Source: Pseudomonadota bacterium | GTDB lineage: Bacteria; Pseudomonadota; Gammaproteobacteria; Burkholderiales; Burkholderiaceae_C | Reading direction: 5' to 3' | DNA length: 23,829 bases | NCBI GenBank assembly: GCA_023415035.1 | Contig: JAEZLX010000100.1 | Coordinates: forward strand, 1-23,829 | In this document: positions 10,179 to 15,664 of the stretch, piece after piece | Layout: each line of letters opens with the position of its first letter | How positions within the stretch are numbered: position 1 is the first letter of the stretch | Position numbers and translations under genes: made by a program | The notes under the pieces: model-generated | What the model was told of the DNA's origin: nothing | The model's database searches: none | What the model saw: the letters and a program-made list of their open reading frames with translations, nothing else

Positions 10179-10276
10179 GAAGGGTCCAATGAATCGGATT
10201 CGAAAAGGACCCGAGGAGACAACCAGAAAAACGGCTGGTTCATCACCAGCACCGCCTCTCGGGGTCGGTGCCAGTG
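10148..10276 (-). ncRNA. Candidate structured small RNA or structured 3' UTR of phaP
   Basis: Between the phaP stop and the terminator the minus strand can form four hairpins in about 125 nt: GCACCG/CGGTGC (10249-10271), AACCAG/CTGGTT (10221-10240), GGGTCC/GGACCC with an inner GAATC/GATTC (10182-10212), and the terminator stem (10154-10178). An FNR-like palindrome (10301-10314) lies upstream, and a weak CACACT element (10273-10278) sits where a class-II FNR promoter would put its -10. The 5' end given here is a guess from that spacing. It may simply be an untranslated tail of phaP mRNA. Confidence 0.3.
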
Positions 10277-10300
10277 TGCCTTTGACCGATTGTCGCGTCC

Positions 10301-10314
10301 TTGACCTGAATCAA
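10301..10314. promoter_or_regulatory. FNR/ANR-like palindrome
   Basis: TTGACCTGAATCAA differs at one position from the FNR consensus TTGAT-N4-ATCAA, and the palindrome extends to CTTGA...TCAAG. On the plus strand the same bases supply a TTGACC -35 followed after 17 bp by TAAAGT (10324-10329), a possible promoter running antisense into phaP. Whether either reading is functional cannot be told from sequence. Confidence 0.35.
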
Positions 10315-10348
10315 GCACGCGATTAAAGTACCAAATTGTTTCGACGGC

Positions 10349-10891
10349 TCAGCGCTTCTTGGCGGCGGCCTTGGTTGCGGTCACGGCCTGGCTGGCCACG
10401 GCGTTGAAGTTCGCCTCGGCCATTTCGGTGGCCTGCTTGACGGCCTTCTGCACCGATTCGATGGCGCTGTTGGCGGCGGAGACGGCACTCTTCATCACGG
10501 CCACGGCGGTTTCCGAGCCGGCGGGAGCGTTCTTGGCGGCGTTGTCCACGACAGCCATGAACTTCTTCTGCGCATCGGCGGCTTGCGCTTCGGCCGCCTT
10601 GCCGAACTCGGACGAGGTGCCCGAGGCGATGTCGTACAGGTGGCGGCTGTAGGCCACGGTCTTCTCGGCCAGGGGCTGGAACATGCCGGCCTGCAGCGTC
10701 AGCAGTTCCTGGGCGTCCTTGACGGACAGCAGGGCCTGGGCGTTGCTGGCGGATTCGGCCAGGGCAGCCTTGGTGGCCTGGATGTTCAGGTCAACGAGTT
10801 TTTCCACACCCTCGAAGGCCTTCTGCGTCAGGCCGAAGAGCGTCTCGAGATTCGCTTTCTGGGCAGCCACAATTTGCTCGGCGGTCAACAT
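10349..10891 (-). CDS. phaP: Phasin, polyhydroxyalkanoate granule-associated protein
   Basis: Small amphipathic protein that coats PHA storage granules. The start is decided by the ribosome site: AAGGAG at 10899-10904 lies 7 nt before the ATG at 10891 but only 1 nt before an ATG at 10897, so the product should begin MLTAEQIVAAQKAN and have 180 residues. The sequence is helical and Ala/Lys-rich, with the phasin-family stretch ANLETLFGLTQKAFEGVEKL (residues 13-32 from this start), a central SRHLYDIASGTSSEFGKAAE, and a basic Ala/Lys tail ending AAAKKR. No signal peptide or membrane segment is present. It is transcribed alone from a strong promoter with TGC-rich repeats and is followed by an intrinsic terminator. 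No PHA synthase gene is in the window. Confidence 0.95.
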   Translation of the reverse strand: MLTAEQIVAAQKANLETLFGLTQKAFEGVEKLVDLNIQATKAALAESASNAQALLSVKDAQELLTLQAGMFQPLAEKTVAYSRHLYDIASGTSSEFGKAAEAQAADAQKKFMAVVDNAAKNAPAGSETAVAVMKSAVSAANSAIESVQKAVKQATEMAEANFNAVASQAVTATKAAAKKR

Positions 10892-10985
10892 GTTCATACT
10901 CCTTCAGGTAGATGGTTACCACGGTTAGATCTGTTGAAGCCCTGCTTGGAACCAGCGATGCTGTACGCTGTTGATTTCGTTCGCT

Positions 10986-11058
10986 TTGCTGCGCTGCAAC
11001 ATGATTCGAATTATAGGGATGGGGCGGGGCTTTGCAAGCCTTTTTGTTGCAATGCAGC
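10986..11058 (-). promoter_or_regulatory. phaP promoter with TGC-rich repeats (candidate PhaR sites)
   Basis: On the minus strand TTGCAA (11032-11037) and a consensus TATAAT (11010-11015) are 16 bp apart, about 120 bp before the phaP start. Three TTGC/GCAA elements surround it: TTGC-TGCGCT-GCAA (10986-10999) just downstream of the expected start site, the -35 itself, and TTGCAATGCAGC (11047-11058) upstream. TGC-rich palindromes are what the PHA-sensing repressor PhaR binds in Paracoccus and related bacteria. Assignment to PhaR is therefore inference from family knowledge. Confidence 0.65.
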
Positions 11059-11144
11059 ATTTTTAGTGGTGGCACTCTAGAAACCGCTTCTGGCGGCTCC
11101 GGCGGTTGGCTGCACAGGCGACAGGCCGCGTGGCCTGGCGCTGG

Positions 11145-11159
11145 CACAATTACCGGCCA
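11145..11159 (+). promoter_or_regulatory. -10-like CACAAT placing the start site next to the ATG
   Basis: CACAAT at 11145-11150, preceded by TGG, ends 8 bp before the ATG of the thioesterase gene. No purine-rich ribosome site lies in between. If this is the -10, the transcript would be leaderless or nearly so. No good -35 is visible at the matching distance. Confidence 0.3.
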
Positions 11160-11599
11160 TGAACGCCCCTGCACGACCCCAGGCCCAGCCGCGCGGGCAC
11201 TACCGCGCCTTCCGCAGCATCGGCACGCGCTGGATGGACAACGACCTGTACGGCCACGTCAACAACGTCGTCTACTACAGCTGGTTCGACACGGCCGTCA
11301 ACGGCTGGCTGATCGAACAGGGCGTTCTGGATATCCATGCCGGCGCGGTCATCGGCCTGGTGATCGAGACGCAGTGCAACTACTTTGCTCCGCTGGCCTT
11401 TCCGCAGACCGTGGAAGCCGGGTTGCGCGTGGCGCATCTGGGCACTTCCAGCGTGCGCTACGAGGTGGGCCTGTTCGCGCAGGGTGAAGCGCAAACGGCG
11501 GCATGCGGGCACTTCGTCCACGTCTATGTGGACCGCGAGACACGCCGGCCGGTGCCGCTGCCCGATGATCTGCGGCAGGCCCTGCAGACCCTCATGTGA
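11159..11599 (+). CDS. Acyl-CoA thioesterase, hotdog fold (4HBT/YbgC-like)
   Basis: Hydrolyses an acyl-CoA thioester in the cytoplasm. The protein has 146 residues, normal for the family. The signature RWMDNDLYGHVNNVVYYSWF (24-43) carries the putative catalytic D29, by analogy with Asp17 of 4-hydroxybenzoyl-CoA thioesterase. The downstream block GLVIETQCNYFAPLAFPQTV matches the central hotdog strand region. Substrate is unknown. The gene opens a same-strand cluster with a nitroreductase (56 bp downstream) and a cupin, and it is divergent from phaP across 267 bp. The start lacks a Shine-Dalgarno sequence, consistent with leaderless translation. Confidence 0.9.
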   Translation: MNAPARPQAQPRGHYRAFRSIGTRWMDNDLYGHVNNVVYYSWFDTAVNGWLIEQGVLDIHAGAVIGLVIETQCNYFAPLAFPQTVEAGLRVAHLGTSSVRYEVGLFAQGEAQTAACGHFVHVYVDRETRRPVPLPDDLRQALQTLM

Positions 11600-11655
11600 A
11601 GCCCGTGCAATTACCTGCTTCCCGACCAGACCACACAACGAACCGGGAGACCGGC

Positions 11656-12384
11656 ATGAACAGGCCGTCCACGGTGGATGCCGTATTTCCGGATGCGGCC
11701 GTTGCCGATGCCCTCATCGCGAGCCGCCGCTCCATCCGTGCCTTCCTGCCGCGGCCCGTGCCGCGCGAGACCATCGAGCACATCCTGCAGGTGGCCAGCC
11801 GCGCGCCCTCGGGCACCAACACGCAGCCCTGGAGGGTCTATGTGTTGCAGGGAGCCCGGCGGGACGAGCTGGTGGCCAAGGTGTGCGCGGCGCATGACGC
11901 GCTGCGCGCCGATCCGTCCCTGGCCGCGACCTATCGGGAGGAATACCGCTATTACCCCGAGCGCTGGATCAGCCCTTACATCGACCGGCGGCGCGCCAAC
12001 GGCTGGGGGCTGTACGGTCTGCTGGGCATCGGGCGTGGCGAGAAGGACAAGATGCACGCGCAGCATCAGCGCAACTTCCGCTTCTTCGATGCACCGGTGG
12101 GGCTGATGTTCACGGTCGACCGTATCATGGGGGCAGGCTCCCTGCTGGACTACGGCATGTTCCTGCAGAACATCATGTTGGCGGCGCGCGCGCGTGGCCT
12201 GGACACGTGCCCCCAGGCGGCGTGGAATGGCTTTGCCCGCATCGTGCTGCCGCACATCGGCGCAGCTGACAACGAGATGCTCGTCTGCGGGATGGCGCTG
12301 GGCTGGGCCGATCCGGATGCCCTGGTCAACGAATTTTCGACGCCGCGCGAGCCGGTGTCGGCCTTTACCTGCTGGGTGGCGTGA
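11656..12384 (+). CDS. Nitroreductase-family flavoprotein
   Basis: FMN-dependent NAD(P)H oxidoreductase of 242 residues. FMN-contact motifs are visible near the N-terminus: SRRSIRAFLPRPVP (23-36) and ASRAPSGTNTQPWRVYVLQG (47-66). The C-terminal half has SLLDYGMFLQNIMLAARARG and the usual closing GMALGWADPD. It resembles PnbA-type nitroarene reductases, but the natural substrate is not predictable. An in-frame GTG at 11596 would overlap the thioesterase stop. I preferred ATG 11656 because GGGAG lies 6 nt upstream and the family motif follows at a normal distance. Its TGA overlaps the ATG of the cupin gene (TGATG), so the two are translationally coupled. Confidence 0.92.
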   Translation: MNRPSTVDAVFPDAAVADALIASRRSIRAFLPRPVPRETIEHILQVASRAPSGTNTQPWRVYVLQGARRDELVAKVCAAHDALRADPSLAATYREEYRYYPERWISPYIDRRRANGWGLYGLLGIGRGEKDKMHAQHQRNFRFFDAPVGLMFTVDRIMGAGSLLDYGMFLQNIMLAARARGLDTCPQAAWNGFARIVLPHIGAADNEMLVCGMALGWADPDALVNEFSTPREPVSAFTCWVA

Positions 12385-12776
12385 TGCAAGAAACCCCCTT
12401 TTTCCGCAAAGTGGTGCTGTTTACCGATACGGATGGCCGCGCGCGCTTTCGCGAGGAGCTGGTGCCCCTGACCGAGGGCACGCCGATGACACGACTGTCG
12501 CCACTGATGGCCGCGGCCGGCTTGCAGCTGCGCCAGAGCCCCGTGGGCTTTCGCAGCGACTTTCACTGCACCACCACGCCGCAGTGGCTGTTCGTGCTGC
12601 ACGGGTGCATGGAAATCGGCCTGCAGGACGGCAGCACGAGGGAGTTCGGGCCGGGCGAGCATTTCTTCTCGGATGACACGCTGCCCGAGGGGGCGACATT
12701 CGATCCGTCCGTCCACGGGCATCGCAGCCGGCAGGTGGGTGACGAGCCGCTGGTGACGGCCTTCGTTCGGGTCTAG
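12384..12776 (+). CDS. Small cupin-like protein
   Basis: A 130-residue protein of unknown function with a single cupin-like beta-barrel pattern. The metal-site-like residues H61 and Q67 lie in DFHCTTTPQWLFVLHG, and H93 lies in FGPGEHFFSDDTLPEG. The classic cupin His-x-His is not in its usual place, so metal binding is uncertain; an HGH occurs at 111-113. The start ATG overlaps the nitroreductase stop by one base, arguing for co-production with that enzyme. The gene ends 18 bp from the convergent LysR gene. It could be a partner or sensor for the nitroreductase step, but this is only suggested by position. Confidence 0.75.
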   Translation: MQETPFFRKVVLFTDTDGRARFREELVPLTEGTPMTRLSPLMAAAGLQLRQSPVGFRSDFHCTTTPQWLFVLHGCMEIGLQDGSTREFGPGEHFFSDDTLPEGATFDPSVHGHRSRQVGDEPLVTAFVRV

Positions 12777-12794
12777 CAGCCCTGCAACGAGGCG

Positions 12795-13718
12795 CTACTT
12801 CGCCAGACCCTGCTGCACCGCGCGACGTGTGTAGTCGGTCAGGTAGTCGAGGAACACGCGCGTGCGCTGTGGCAGGTACTTGCGGCTGGGCAGCGCGGCG
12901 TACAGCGCCAGGCGGCCGGCGATCCACGGGCTGAGCACGCGCACCAGCTCGCCGCGTTCCAGATGCGCCGAAACCAGTTCCACCGTGGTTGAGGTGATGC
13001 CCGCGCCGTCGAGCGCGGCGCGGATCAGCGTGTCGGTGTGGTTGCTCCAGAGGGCCGGCGGGATGTCGGCCTCGAACACGTCCTCGGGTGCATCGGCGCG
13101 GAACAGGCGCCAGGGGCCCTGCCGGTGCGAGGCCTCGATCGTGCGCAGGCAGTCATGGCTCACCAGCTCGCGCGGATGCGCCGGCGTGCCGCGCCGCGCC
13201 AGGTAGGCCGGCGAGGCGACCAGGATGGCTTCGGTGCCGCTGATCAGGCGCCGTGCAACCACCTGTGCGTCGAAGTCGTCGCGTACCCCCAGCAGGGTGA
13301 CGTCGAAGTCCTCGATGGGCGGGTCCAGCTGGTTGTCCACATGGATGAGCAACCGGATGCGCGGATAGGCATGGCGAAAGCCTGCCAGCATCGGTCCCAG
13401 CACGTGCGTGGCCAGGGCAGGGACGGTTTGCACGCGCAGCAGCCCGGTGGGCTCCATGGTCAGCGTGTTGACCATCGCGTCGGCGTCATCCAGGTCTTGC
13501 AGGATGGGGCGGATGCGCTCCAGGTAGGCCTGTCCGGCCTCGGTCAGGGACACCCTGCGCGTGGTTCGCTGCAGCAGGCGTGCTCCCAGATGCGCTTCCA
13601 GTCCGGCCACCAGACGCGTGACGACGGCTGGCGACAGGTCCAGGGAACGCGCGGCCGCCGCGAAGCTGCCCTCGTCCGCAACGCGCTGGAAGACGCGCAG
13701 GGTTTGCAATCGGTCCAT
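12795..13718 (-). CDS. LysR-family transcriptional regulator
   Basis: A 307-residue DNA-binding regulator. The winged helix-turn-helix occupies about residues 1-60, with the recognition region GSFAAAARSLDLSPAVVTRL and the wing LGARLLQRTTRRVSLTEAG. The effector-binding domain follows, with LLRVQTVPALATHVLGPMLA and AALDGAGITSTTVELVSAHL. It is of the subgroup beginning MDRLQTLRVFQRVADEGSF. The effector is unknown. No clear ribosome site precedes the ATG. It is convergent with the cupin gene and divergent from the DUF4148 gene, sharing with it an AT-rich spacer that holds repeats typical of LysR binding, so autoregulation and control of the divergent gene are plausible. Confidence 0.92.
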   Translation of the reverse strand: MDRLQTLRVFQRVADEGSFAAAARSLDLSPAVVTRLVAGLEAHLGARLLQRTTRRVSLTEAGQAYLERIRPILQDLDDADAMVNTLTMEPTGLLRVQTVPALATHVLGPMLAGFRHAYPRIRLLIHVDNQLDPPIEDFDVTLLGVRDDFDAQVVARRLISGTEAILVASPAYLARRGTPAHPRELVSHDCLRTIEASHRQGPWRLFRADAPEDVFEADIPPALWSNHTDTLIRAALDGAGITSTTVELVSAHLERGELVRVLSPWIAGRLALYAALPSRKYLPQRTRVFLDYLTDYTRRAVQQGLAK

Positions 13719-13831
13719 CTGGCTGAGAGTGAGTGAGGAATTCTGATTATTTCTGATTTTGCAATTATTGATTGATGTTTTGGTGGTTTTTCTTCATCTT
13801 TGGAAATTTTAAAGTTCATCCCAAGGCAGCG
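13719..13831. promoter_or_regulatory. AT-rich divergent control region
   Basis: Within a GC-rich window, 13741-13800 is only about 27% G+C. It holds an exact direct repeat TTCTGATT at 13741 and 13751, one helical turn apart, and the small palindrome CAAT-T-ATTG at 13762-13770. This fits a LysR operator and promoter region serving both directions. I could not fix a convincing -35/-10 pair on either strand. Confidence 0.45.
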
Positions 13832-13915
13832 ATGAAAGCTTTCTTCTCCACCACCAAGCGATGGCGAACCAAGCTGCAACGCACCGAGAAAAACGCCGGG
13901 AGCCCGGCGCGATGA
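13832..13915 (+). CDS. Possible 27-residue basic peptide (leader ORF)
   Basis: An ATG at 13832 with AAGG 5 nt upstream opens a short frame starting MKAFFSTTKRWRTK, rich in Arg and Lys, which ends at TGA 13913-13915. The stop overlaps (ATGA) the start of an 8-codon frame (13912-13938), whose stop is 11 nt before the DUF4148 ATG. A 7-bp palindrome CGCCGGG-AG-CCCGGCG (13894-13909) lies at the end of the 27-codon frame. This could be a translated leader controlling the next gene, a real peptide, or chance. I recognise no family. Confidence 0.25.
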   Translation: MKAFFSTTKRWRTKLQRTEKNAGSPAR

Positions 13916-13949
13916 ACGTCATTGCCAACATTGCTTGAAAGGAACTCTC

Positions 13950-14510
13950 ATGAAAACCGCCAACCGTTTCTTCCCCTCCCTGATCGCTTCCGCCGTGCTG
14001 GCTGTGGCCGCTGGCCAGGCCCTGGCTGCTGACGACGTGCAGGCCAAGACCCGTGACCAGGTCAAGGCCGAGCTGAACGAAGCCATTCGCACCGGCAACA
14101 TCGTGGCTGGTGGCGAAAGCGGCCAGACCCTCAAGGACCTGTTCCCCGGCCGCTATGACGCCACGCAGACCGCCCAGGCCAAGACCCGCGCCGAAGTGAA
14201 GGCCGAACTGGCCGAAGCCATCCGCACGGGCGACATCGTTGCCGGCGGCGAAAGCGGTCAGACCCTGAAGCAGATGGCGCCGGCCCGTTACGCCGATGAG
14301 GCTGTCCAGGCGCAGGCCGTCCAGGTGGTCAAGGGCAAGACCCGCGCCCAGGTCAAGGCTGAACTGGCCGATGCCCTCCGCTCGGGTGACGTTGTCGCCG
14401 GTGGCGAAAGCGGCCAGAAGCTGAACGAAATGTTCCCGGCCCGCTACTCGAAGGAAGCCGCTCCGGTGCTGGCCAAGCAACCCAAGAACGGCGAGCGTTC
14501 GGGCAGCTGA
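13950..14510 (+). CDS. Secreted DUF4148 protein with three tandem repeats
   Basis: A 186-residue exported protein of unknown function. A signal peptide (MKTANRFFPSLIASAVLAVA) is predicted to be cut after QALA at residue 26. The mature part is three copies of a 37-residue unit at 33-69, 78-114 and 130-166. Each begins KTR-x-QVKAEL (or EVKAEL), contains AIRTGDIVAGGESGQ-like text, and ends P-x-RY. DUF4148 proteins are common and usually short in Burkholderiales; no biochemical role is established. The start is ATG 13950, with AAGGA 6 nt upstream. A frame beginning upstream at TTG 13935 was rejected because it bypasses this site. A strong terminator follows, so the gene is monocistronic. Confidence 0.9.
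   Translation: MKTANRFFPSLIASAVLAVAAGQALAADDVQAKTRDQVKAELNEAIRTGNIVAGGESGQTLKDLFPGRYDATQTAQAKTRAEVKAELAEAIRTGDIVAGGESGQTLKQMAPARYADEAVQAQAVQVVKGKTRAQVKAELADALRSGDVVAGGESGQKLNEMFPARYSKEAAPVLAKQPKNGERSGS
14046..14447 (+). repeat. Three in-frame coding repeats of 111 bp
   Basis: Units at 14046-14156, 14181-14291 and 14337-14447 encode the DUF4148 repeats. All three retain the GGCGAAAGCGG sequence for Gly-Glu-Ser-Gly, so similarity is at the DNA level too. This suggests internal duplication, with spacers of 24 and 45 bp that have diverged. Confidence 0.85.
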
Positions 14511-14574
14511 ACCTGGGAAGGGGTTTCCCCAGCGCTTCTGAGCACGCCGGTCGATGCGGCCGGCTGAGCGCCTG

Positions 14575-14615
14575 AAGGGCGCCTGGCACTCATGCCGGGC
14601 GCCCTTGATTTTTTT
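14575..14615 (+). terminator. Intrinsic terminator of the DUF4148 gene
   Basis: AAGGGCGCC and GGCGCCCTT form a perfect 9-bp stem, with an inner GGC/GCC extension and a 6-nt loop, followed by GA and seven T. It lies 65 bp after the stop codon. Confidence 0.93.
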
Positions 14616-14684
14616 CAAGTCCCGAGGCGCTCCCGTTCAGGCTTAATTTCTTCTTAACGATTGCATTCCTACACTGGATCGCAG

Positions 14685-14701
14685 TACCCCTTTCCGGGGT
14701 A
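14685..14701 (+). other. Hairpin in the leader region of the oxygenase gene
   Basis: TACCCC-TTTCC-GGGGTA is a 6-bp perfect stem with a 5-nt loop, about 63 bp before the oxygenase ATG. It has no T-run and its role is unknown. The surrounding 149-bp spacer (14616-14764) shows a TACACT (14670-14675) that could be a -10, but no good -35. Confidence 0.35.
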
Positions 14702-14764
14702 AGGGCTGGCATTGCCTATCGAGCATGGGCAGGCCGGACAGGAACGATCCAACGAAGGAAACTG

Positions 14765-15640
14765 ATGACATCAGAAACAGCGACCGGGCAGAAAAACTAC
14801 AGTTGGAATACACCTTTCATTTTTGACGATCCGCGCTACATGGCGCTGGCGGAGGCACGCGCCGACGAGTACGCCAAGGGAGATCCATTCCCCCACATCG
14901 CGTTGGACAACTTCCTGCCGCCCGACGTCGCCGAGGCGGTGCTGGCCGAGTTTCCGAAGCCGGGCGACATCACCTGGCACAACTACAACCGGACGACCGA
15001 AGTCAAGCTCGTCTGTGTGGACGAAATGAAGTTCGGGCCTGCCACGCGCAACCTGTTCTACCAGTTTCACTCCCTGCCTTTCCTGCGTTTTCTCGAGCGC
15101 ATCACCGGCATCCCCAATCTGATTCCGGACCCTGCGCTGCGTGGCGGCGGCCTTCACCAGATCCGGCGCGGGGGGCTGCTGAAGCTGCATGCGGACTTCA
15201 ACCACCACGATGCAACCTTCCTGGACCGCCGCGTGAACATCCTGCTGTACCTGAACAAGGACTGGAAGGAAGAGTACGGTGGGGCCCTCGAGCTCTGGAA
15301 CAAGGACACCACCCACTGCGGAGACAAGATTTACCCGGTCTTCAACCGTCTGGCGATTTTCTCGACCACCAGCGAGTCGTTCCACGGTCATCCGGATCCG
15401 CTCAACTGCCCTGAGGACATGACCCGCAAGTCGCTGGCGCTGTACTACTACACCAACGGCCGGCCCAAGAGCGAGAACTCCGACGGCGTGCACACCACGA
15501 TCTTCCGTGCCCGTCCCGACGAGAACCTCAAGGGGGTGTTCTGGCGTCTGGGGCAGGATTTCGCACCGCCCATTCTGTGGCGTACCGCGCGGCGCGTGCG
15601 TGAACGCTATTTCAGCAACACGATCCAGAAGAAGGGCTGA
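14765..15640 (+). CDS. 2-oxoglutarate/Fe(II)-dependent oxygenase (prolyl-hydroxylase-like)
   Basis: Non-haem iron oxygenase of 291 residues that would hydroxylate a substrate using 2-oxoglutarate and O2. The double-stranded beta-helix has the iron triad H142-x-D144 in LLKLHADFNHH, with H207 in SESFHGHPDPL, and the 2-oxoglutarate-binding arginine R221 in RKSLALYYY. The strand NILLYLNKDWKEEYGGALEL is typical of the prolyl 3/4-hydroxylase (P4Hc) group. Whether it modifies a protein, a sugar or a small molecule is unknown. AAGGA lies 5 nt before the ATG. The gene is alone on its strand and ends 24 bp from the convergent sensor kinase gene; its terminator lies inside that gene. Confidence 0.92.
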   Translation: MTSETATGQKNYSWNTPFIFDDPRYMALAEARADEYAKGDPFPHIALDNFLPPDVAEAVLAEFPKPGDITWHNYNRTTEVKLVCVDEMKFGPATRNLFYQFHSLPFLRFLERITGIPNLIPDPALRGGGLHQIRRGGLLKLHADFNHHDATFLDRRVNILLYLNKDWKEEYGGALELWNKDTTHCGDKIYPVFNRLAIFSTTSESFHGHPDPLNCPEDMTRKSLALYYYTNGRPKSENSDGVHTTIFRARPDENLKGVFWRLGQDFAPPILWRTARRVRERYFSNTIQKKG

Positions 15641-15664
15641 CGCCTGTCAAGGTCGCGGCCGGTT

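Noticed and set aside
10359..10652. 97-codon plus-strand frame with a membrane-protein look
   Set aside because: The Ala/Leu-rich product results from reading the Ala/Lys-rich phasin gene backwards. The promoter-like signal before it is reported separately.
14046..14447. CRISPR array or mobile repeat
   Set aside because: The spaced repeats are in-frame coding repeats of 111 bp, far longer than CRISPR repeats, and the spacers are also coding.
13809..14618. 269-codon minus-strand frame
   Set aside because: Antisense to the DUF4148 repeats. Its apparent repeats merely mirror those of the real gene, and the plus frame has a signal peptide and ribosome site.
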